Positions 14,213-18,393 of a stretch of 18,393 nt of DNA are shown one piece after another; the stretch's first letter is position 1; every line of letters starts with the position of its first letter. Origin of the DNA: JAVEVF01 sp034005175 (GTDB lineage: Bacteria > Actinomycetota > Coriobacteriia > Anaerosomatales > SLCP01); assembly GCA_034005175.1 (NCBI GenBank), contig JAVEVF010000029.1, positions 1-18,393 of the forward strand. The letters run 5' to 3'. A program made the position numbers and the translations under genes. Below the pieces are notes generated by a model that worked only from the letters and a program-made list of their open reading frames with translations, did not search any database and was not told where the DNA came from.

Positions 14213-14809
14213 ATGCTGTACGCGCCACCTATCGCGCGGCTCCTCGAAGAGCTCGAACGGCTGCCTGGAATAGGGCCCAAATCGGCACAGCGCATCGCGT
14301 ACTTCATCTTGCGCTCAGACGAGGAGGTCGCCGGCCGCCTCGCCGAGGCATTGCTCGAAGTCAAGCGCACCATCCACTTCTGCCCGCAGTGCTTCGATTT
14401 CGCGGAGTCGGAGCTTTGTGAGGTATGTGCCGACCCAGAACGCGACACCTCCATCATCTGTGTCGTAGAAGAGCCCCGTGATGTCGTTGCGATAGAGCGC
14501 ACCGGCGAGTTTCGTGGCCTGTATCATGTGCTCGGCGGCGTGATCTCGCCTATCGACGGGATCGGCCCTGAGCAGCTGCGGGTCCGCGAACTCCTCGATC
14601 GCGTGTCTGCCACAGATGTGAACGAGGTGGTGGTGGCCACCAACACCACCGTTGAAGGGGAGACCACCGCTCTGTACCTGGCGCGCATGCTCAAACCGCT
14701 GGGTTTGAAGGTGACACGCATCGCTTCGGGCCTGCCGGTCGGTGGGGACCTCGAATATGCTGACGAGGTGACGTTGGGCCGTGCGCTTGAGGCTCGCCGA
14801 GAGCTGTGA
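14213..14809 (+). CDS. recR: Recombination mediator protein RecR
   Basis: The 198-aa protein has the standard RecR layout: an N-terminal helix-hairpin-helix (LERLPGIGPKSAQRIAYF, 14-31), a four-cysteine zinc finger (Cys57, Cys60, Cys69, Cys72) and a Toprim domain (IICVVEEPRDVVAIERTGEFRG onward). It ends with the conserved ASGLPVGGDLEYADEVTL segment. RecR with RecO (and RecF) loads RecA onto SSB-coated DNA in gap repair. GAGG is four bases before the ATG at 14213. The 166 bases after the gene separate it from the por operon, and no convincing terminator hairpin with a U-tract is seen directly after the stop. Confidence 0.96.
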   Translation: MLYAPPIARLLEELERLPGIGPKSAQRIAYFILRSDEEVAGRLAEALLEVKRTIHFCPQCFDFAESELCEVCADPERDTSIICVVEEPRDVVAIERTGEFRGLYHVLGGVISPIDGIGPEQLRVRELLDRVSATDVNEVVVATNTTVEGETTALYLARMLKPLGLKVTRIASGLPVGGDLEYADEVTLGRALEARREL

Positions 14810-14900
14810 GGTTGCCGTTCTTCCAATATTTGCCCACCGCTCACCGATTCACCATAGCCGTTGAGACGCACAACGCGCCCGTTTGCCGACCGTCACGCCG

Positions 14901-14950
14901 TATGCTTGTGTGACGTGTCCACTCCGCGCGAGGCGGTGGGAACCGCGCGC
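14901..14950 (+). promoter_or_regulatory. por operon leader: possible -10 and a GNRA-capped hairpin
   Basis: TATGCT (14901-14906) is a possible -10 without a matching -35. Downstream, GCGCG (14926-14930) pairs with CGCGC (14946-14950), and CGGT (14934-14937) pairs with ACCG (14942-14945). This forms a 9-bp stem with an AGG bulge and a GGGA (GNRA) loop, ending 13 bases before the porC ribosome-binding site. The structure is clear; its role and the promoter are guesses. Confidence 0.35.
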
Positions 14951-14975
14951 TGGTGATGTGAGAAAGGGGAGACGA

Positions 14976-15551
14976 ATGCAACAGCTGACGGAGATTCGCT
15001 GGCATGCCCGTGCAGGTCAGGGCGCTGTCACGGCGGCGAAGTTGGTTGCGGAGACAGCATTGTCCTCGGATCAGTACATGCAGGCGATGCCTGAGTACGG
15101 CCCGGAACGAATGGGTGCCCCCATCAAGGCGTTCACCCGCATAAGCCCCGAGCCCATCGATATTCACTGCAATATCGAGAACCCTGACGTCGTCATGGTG
15201 CTTGATGACTCTCTGCTCGACCTTGTCGATGTGGCAGAAGGCATCGCCGACGACGGAGCAATCATCATCAACACCTGCACGCCGCCGGCCGCCATCAAGA
15301 AGACCCTTGGCCTGGCTGATAGCGTGACGGTAGCTTCTGTAGATGCCTCAGGCATCGCGTTGGATACCATCAAGCGCGACATCCCCAACACGCCTATGGT
15401 GGGCGCGCTCGCCAAGGTGACGGGGACCGTCGAGGTCGACTCCGTGAAGACGCTGCTTGCCAAGACGTTCGGGAAGAAGTTCGGTCAGGACATCATTGAT
15501 GCGAATATGGCCTCGGTCGACCGGGCATACGAGGAGGTGACCGTGGCATGA
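14976..15551 (+). CDS. porC: 2-oxoacid (pyruvate):ferredoxin oxidoreductase, gamma subunit
   Basis: The 191-aa gamma subunit begins MQQLTEIRWHARAGQGAVTAAKLVAE, the family's opening with its G-Q-G-A-V-T loop. It continues with MPEYGPERMGAPIKAFTRIS and the DDSLLDLVDVAEGI and NTPMVGALAKVTG segments typical of pyruvate/2-ketoisovalerate gamma chains. It completes the CoA-binding side of the heterotetramer that oxidises pyruvate to acetyl-CoA and CO2 with reduction of ferredoxin in the cytosol. The ATG at 14976 has AAAGGGGAG about four bases upstream. The stop codon overlaps the porD start as ATGA, which indicates translational coupling. The first residues of the homologous region exclude the longer frame starting at 14883. 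Confidence 0.93.
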   Translation: MQQLTEIRWHARAGQGAVTAAKLVAETALSSDQYMQAMPEYGPERMGAPIKAFTRISPEPIDIHCNIENPDVVMVLDDSLLDLVDVAEGIADDGAIIINTCTPPAAIKKTLGLADSVTVASVDASGIALDTIKRDIPNTPMVGALAKVTGTVEVDSVKTLLAKTFGKKFGQDIIDANMASVDRAYEEVTVA

Positions 15552-15883
15552 GCAAGTGGGACATCTCCGACATGGACTCCTGGAAGTCCTCCGAGTTCCC
15601 ACTCGGCGCCGTCATCCCCGATGCCGGCAACTCACGCGACTACGTCACGGGCGGCTGGCGCAGTCTGCGTCCCGTGCGTGACGCCGAGAAGTGCACCGAG
15701 TGCCTCATCTGCTGGATCTCATGCCCGGACAGCGCGATTCGTGTCAGGGATGAGAAGCTCGCTCCCGATCCGGAGACCTTCAATCTCGACCACTGCAAGG
15801 GTTGCGGGGTGTGCGCCAACGAGTGTCCTGTCGACGCGATCGACATGGTTCCTGAGGGCTGCGAACTACCGGGGGTGAAGTAG
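15548..15883 (+). CDS. porD: Pyruvate:ferredoxin oxidoreductase, delta (ferredoxin-like) subunit
   Basis: This 111-aa protein has two classic [4Fe-4S] motifs: Cys49-Cys52-Cys55-Cys59 (CTECLICWISCP) and Cys83-Cys86-Cys89-Cys93 (CKGCGVCANECP). The N-terminal extension (SEFPLGAVIPDAGNSRDYVTGGWR) is typical of PorD, where it anchors the subunit. It passes electrons from the thiamine/cluster site in PorB toward soluble ferredoxin. It starts inside the porC stop (ATGA) and ends one base before porA. Separate delta and gamma chains mark this as the four-subunit enzyme rather than the large single-chain PFOR of many anaerobic bacteria. Confidence 0.95.
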   Translation: MSKWDISDMDSWKSSEFPLGAVIPDAGNSRDYVTGGWRSLRPVRDAEKCTECLICWISCPDSAIRVRDEKLAPDPETFNLDHCKGCGVCANECPVDAIDMVPEGCELPGVK

Positions 15884-15884
15884 C

Positions 15885-17072
15885 ATGGCCGAGCAGAAGA
15901 CTCTCGCCGCCACCGGCAACGTGGTTGTCGCTGAGGCGTTTCGCCAGTGCGCGCCAGATGTCGTGGCCGCCTATCCCATCACTCCGCAGACTACCATCGT
16001 CGAGGAGTTCGCGAAGTACGTCGCCCAGGGCCGCGTCACCACAGAGTATGTCACCACCGAGTCCGAACACTCGGCGATGAGCGCGTGCATCGGGGCCTCG
16101 GCGGCCGGTGCCCGCGTCATGACCGCCACCGCAAGCCAGGGCTTGGCGCTCATGTGGGAAGAGCTCTACATCGCAAGCGGCATGCGCCTTCCCATAATCA
16201 TGGCCAACGCGAACCGTGCTCTGTCCGCTCCCATCAACATTCACTGTGATCACTCGGACGTCATGGGCGCGCGCGATGCCGGCTGGATCATTCTTTTCGC
16301 CGAGACCGCTCAAGAGGCGTACGACAACACCTTGATGTCCGTGCCGATCGCCGAGGACCCCGAGGTGCTTCTGCCTGTCATGACCTGCCTCGACGGTTTC
16401 ATCACCACGCACTCCATCGACCGCGTCCAGGTGATGGATGATGAGTCTGTCGCGGCGTTCGTTGGTGAGTACGCCCCGCAGAACTCGCTGCTTGATGATG
16501 AGAATCCCGTGACCCACGGGAGCTTCGCTGGCCTAGGCGGGCCCTACTTCGAGTTCAAGCGCGCACAGCGCGAGGCCATCGACGGCTCTAAGGCCATCAT
16601 CGAGCGCGTCGGCGCGTCGTTCAGCGAGCTTTCAGGTCGCCCGTTCGGGCTCATTGAGACCGATATGATGGACGATGCGGAAGTTGCCATCGTCGTAGTG
16701 GGTTCGACCGCTGGCAACGTTCGCCATGTCGCCAAGCAGATGCGTGCCGAGGGCGTGAAAGCCGGGGTTGTGAAGATTCGCTGTTTCCGGCCGTTCCCCG
16801 TAACAGAGCTTGTCGACGTGCTCCGGGGCGTGAAGGCCGTTGGCGTGCTGGACCGCTCCGAGTCGTTCGGTGCCGAGGGTGGCCCGCTATACCTCGAGAC
16901 ACGAAGCGCGCTTTACGATGTCGATCACCGCCCGGCCGTCGTGAACTACATGTACGGTCTTGGAGGAAGTGACGTGAAGCTCGACCTCATTCGCAGCGTC
17001 TACACTGACCTGTCCGACATCGCCGCTGGTGCTGTTGGCCCCAAGGGCCTGCAGTACCTCGGCACACGGTAG
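15885..17072 (+). CDS. porA: Pyruvate:ferredoxin oxidoreductase, alpha subunit
   Basis: The 395-aa alpha subunit carries the pyrimidine-binding part of the thiamine diphosphate site. It has VVAAYPITPQTTIVEEFA (28-43), EYVTTESEHSAMSACIGAS with Glu59/Glu61, the MANANRALSAPINIHCDHSD stretch (106-125) and the transketolase-C-like region from about 255. YPITP with its Thr, and Arg111 in NRALSAP, match residues that contact pyruvate in structurally known PFORs. A pyruvate rather than 2-oxoglutarate preference is therefore favoured but not proved, since 2-ketoisovalerate enzymes are similar. The ATG follows the porD stop by one base, and the GAGGGCTGCG upstream is only a weak ribosome site, consistent with coupling. 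The stop codon TAG sits in the porB ribosome-binding site. Confidence 0.94.
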   Translation: MAEQKTLAATGNVVVAEAFRQCAPDVVAAYPITPQTTIVEEFAKYVAQGRVTTEYVTTESEHSAMSACIGASAAGARVMTATASQGLALMWEELYIASGMRLPIIMANANRALSAPINIHCDHSDVMGARDAGWIILFAETAQEAYDNTLMSVPIAEDPEVLLPVMTCLDGFITTHSIDRVQVMDDESVAAFVGEYAPQNSLLDDENPVTHGSFAGLGGPYFEFKRAQREAIDGSKAIIERVGASFSELSGRPFGLIETDMMDDAEVAIVVVGSTAGNVRHVAKQMRAEGVKAGVVKIRCFRPFPVTELVDVLRGVKAVGVLDRSESFGAEGGPLYLETRSALYDVDHRPAVVNYMYGLGGSDVKLDLIRSVYTDLSDIAAGAVGPKGLQYLGTR

Positions 17073-17084
17073 GAGGGAGCAGAC

Positions 17085-18035
17085 GTGGCCACATTGCGTG
17101 AACTCACTCACCGGGAAGACCGCCTCGAGGGCGGCCACCGGCTCTGCGCCGGCTGCGGCGCTTCGATCGCTGTCCGCCAGATCCTCCTTGGCGCTGGCGT
17201 GGATCCTGTCGTTGCAGGCTGTGCGACGGGGTGTCTGGAAGTATCGACCACCATCTACCCGTACTCGTCGTGGAAGGTTCCGTTCATCCACAACGCCTTC
17301 GAGAACTCGGCGGCCACCATCTCTGGCGTGGAAGCCGCGTTCAAGGGTCTGCAGCGCGCGGGGAAGATCCCAGCGGACAAGCGGATGAAGTTCGTGGCGT
17401 TCGGTGGCGATGGCGGGACGTACGACATAGGCTTGCAGTCGCTTTCCGGCGCCATGGAGCGTGGGCATGACATGGTGTATGTCTGCTACGACAACGGGGC
17501 GTACATGAACACCGGCATCCAGCGCTCGTCAGCGACGCCGATGGGCGCCTGGGCGACGACTGCGGAGGTGGGGCCGGCGCAGCAGGGCAAGCGCGAGCGT
17601 CGAAAGGACCTCACCTCGATCATCGCGGCGCACGGTGTTCCGTATGCGGCGCAGGGTTCCATCAGCCACTGGAAGGACCTCACCTCAAAGGCCGAAAAGG
17701 CGTTTGCAGTGGAGGGGCCGGCCTTCATCAACGTTCTTGCGACATGCCCCCGAGGTTGGCGCTCGGCGACGGACAAGTCGGTGGAACACGCCAAGCTCGG
17801 CGTTCAAACAGGCTACTGGCCGCTGTTTGAGGTCGAGAACGGCGAGTGGAAGCTCTCAGCGCCGAGCAAGGCGCTCATCAGAGCCGGCCGCAAGCCCATC
17901 GAGGAGTTCCTCAAGCCCCAGGGGCGCTTCCGCCATCTGCTCAAGCCGGACAACGAGTCGCTTCTCGCTCAAGTGCAGGCAGACGTCGACGCTTATTGGG
18001 AGTACGTGCTCAAGCGCTGCGGCGAGGACGTGTAG
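17085..18035 (+). CDS. porB: Pyruvate:ferredoxin oxidoreductase, beta subunit (TPP and 4Fe-4S)
   Basis: The 316-aa beta subunit holds the thiamine diphosphate and proximal [4Fe-4S] cluster. Cluster ligands are visible as Cys21 and Cys24 (RLCAGCGAS), Cys50 (ATGCLEV) and Cys221 (ATCPRGW). The TPP motif runs from GDGGTYDIGLQSL (108-120) to YDNGAYMNTGIQRSSATP (135-152). The last string is characteristic of pyruvate-type PorB, and this supports pyruvate as substrate for the whole complex. The start is GTG at 17085, with AGGAGGGAG (17072-17080) as a strong ribosome-binding site that overlaps the end of the porA stop. porB is the last gene of the gamma-delta-alpha-beta operon and is followed within 40 bases by a terminator hairpin. 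Confidence 0.95.
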   Translation: MATLRELTHREDRLEGGHRLCAGCGASIAVRQILLGAGVDPVVAGCATGCLEVSTTIYPYSSWKVPFIHNAFENSAATISGVEAAFKGLQRAGKIPADKRMKFVAFGGDGGTYDIGLQSLSGAMERGHDMVYVCYDNGAYMNTGIQRSSATPMGAWATTAEVGPAQQGKRERRKDLTSIIAAHGVPYAAQGSISHWKDLTSKAEKAFAVEGPAFINVLATCPRGWRSATDKSVEHAKLGVQTGYWPLFEVENGEWKLSAPSKALIRAGRKPIEEFLKPQGRFRHLLKPDNESLLAQVQADVDAYWEYVLKRCGEDV

Positions 18036-18069
18036 CAGCCGCGCACCAATGGCAAGTTGGACTCTCCCG

Positions 18070-18100
18070 GAGCCTCGGGCCTCGCGGTCCGGGGCTCTTT
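18070..18100 (+). terminator. Intrinsic-type terminator after porB
   Basis: Bases 18070-18081 pair with 18086-18097 over 12 bp (two G-T pairs), with a TCGC loop, followed directly by TTT. The U-tract is short but the stem is long and GC-rich. It sits 35 bases after the porB stop and just before a candidate promoter for the next gene. Confidence 0.7.
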
Positions 18101-18103
18101 CGA

Positions 18104-18112
18104 TGGTAGAAT
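18104..18112 (+). promoter_or_regulatory. Extended -10 promoter for the right-edge gene
   Basis: TGGTAGAAT fits the extended -10 pattern TGnTAnnnT with five of six matches to TATAAT. The start would be near 18119, about 28 bases before the ATG at 18147. A -35 would fall inside the porB terminator stem and none is recognisable there. Confidence 0.45.
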
Positions 18113-18146
18113 GACGCTGTCATGCAGATGCCGGAGGAGGGGCTGG

Positions 18147-18393
18147 ATGACTGGCACGAGTGCCCGACGTCCTCACGCGGATCACGGGCCGTCGCTCGGC
18201 TCTGATGAGAGTCCACCACAGCGCACAGACGTGCGAATCGCCATGCCCTTCATCGTCGCGTCCGTGCTCTTCGGTGTTGCCTCGGTGGTCGTGCTTGCCC
18301 TTCCGCTTCTCGACGGCGGCCCGGTGGATGGGCGCGCCATCGCTGGCGCAGTGTTGGTGTGGATGGCCGGGTCGGGGGTGGTGGTCGGCAGCG
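18147..18393 (+). CDS. Unidentified small membrane protein, N-terminal part (runs off the window)
   Basis: The frame opens at ATG 18147 with GGAGGAGG six bases upstream and stays open to the window end (82 residues seen). The first 30 residues are polar and charged (MTGTSARRPHADHG...). A hydrophobic segment at about 31-55 (IAMPFIVASVLFGVASVVVLALPLL) is one membrane span, and a second starts about 64 (AIAGAVLVWMAGSGVVVGS). The long polar N-terminus argues against a classical signal peptide. I do not recognise the family. It has its own promoter behind the porB terminator, so it is probably a separate transcript. A competing ATG at 18122 leads to a short frame that soon stops. Confidence 0.6.
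   Translation, partial: MTGTSARRPHADHGPSLGSDESPPQRTDVRIAMPFIVASVLFGVASVVVLALPLLDGGPVDGRAIAGAVLVWMAGSGVVVGS

Noticed and set aside
1..18393. CRISPR arrays, tRNA genes, phage genes or toxin-antitoxin pairs
   Set aside because: I saw no regularly spaced repeats, no tRNA-like cloverleaf with a T-loop motif outside coding regions, and no phage or toxin-antitoxin protein motifs.

Overview
The window is GC-rich, gene-dense bacterial chromosome. The gene content (ferredoxin-dependent pyruvate oxidation by a four-subunit PorCDAB enzyme, a small SRP RNA beside dnaX-ybaB-recR, GTG starts with strong purine-rich ribosome-binding sites) suggests a high-GC, Gram-positive-type anaerobe. An actinobacterial lineage such as the Coriobacteriia fits best, but this is an inference from gene content, not a database match.

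Layout from left to right. (1) 1-1313 is a decayed accessory patch: the tail of a gene entering from the left, the C-terminal part of an IS3-family transposase (minus strand), and a DUF1963/YwqG-like gene that appears to have lost its 5' half next to the IS remnant. (2) 1314-3625 holds a cold-shock protein gene with its own promoter and a long structured leader, then a 16-bp UUCG-capped hairpin, then the ribosome-associated GTPase gene typA/bipA. Both products are linked to low-temperature physiology in other bacteria. (3) 3653-4588 is a thioredoxin-reductase-like flavoprotein on the minus strand. Divergent from it is a tight run, psuK-psuG-mgtE (4743-7957): pseudouridine kinase, pseudouridine-5'-phosphate glycosidase and an Mg2+ channel/transporter. 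(4) 7961-11758 carries two minus-strand genes: a PAS-PAS-PAS-GGDEF-EAL cyclic-di-GMP protein with a structured leader, and a baeRF-type protein (eRF1-related) that contains a Gly-Gly-Gln tripeptide.

(5) 11842-14809 is an information-processing block on the plus strand: SRP RNA (ffs), dnaX, ybaB/ebfC and recR, the last three nearly contiguous. (6) 14901-18035 is the porCDAB operon, encoding the gamma, delta, alpha and beta subunits of pyruvate (2-oxoacid):ferredoxin oxidoreductase, with overlapping or nearly abutting genes, ending at a strong intrinsic-terminator-like hairpin. (7) A new membrane-protein gene starts behind an extended -10 promoter and runs off the right edge.

Most of the window is conserved housekeeping sequence and I see no clear novel defence or mobile system. 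The points most worth following up are the thioredoxin reductase that has lost the NADPH-binding arginine motif in an organism making reduced ferredoxin; the GGQ-bearing baeRF protein divergent from the SRP RNA; DnaX with Asp in place of one zinc-ligand cysteine; and RNA leader structures in front of csp, typA, the c-di-GMP gene and porC.
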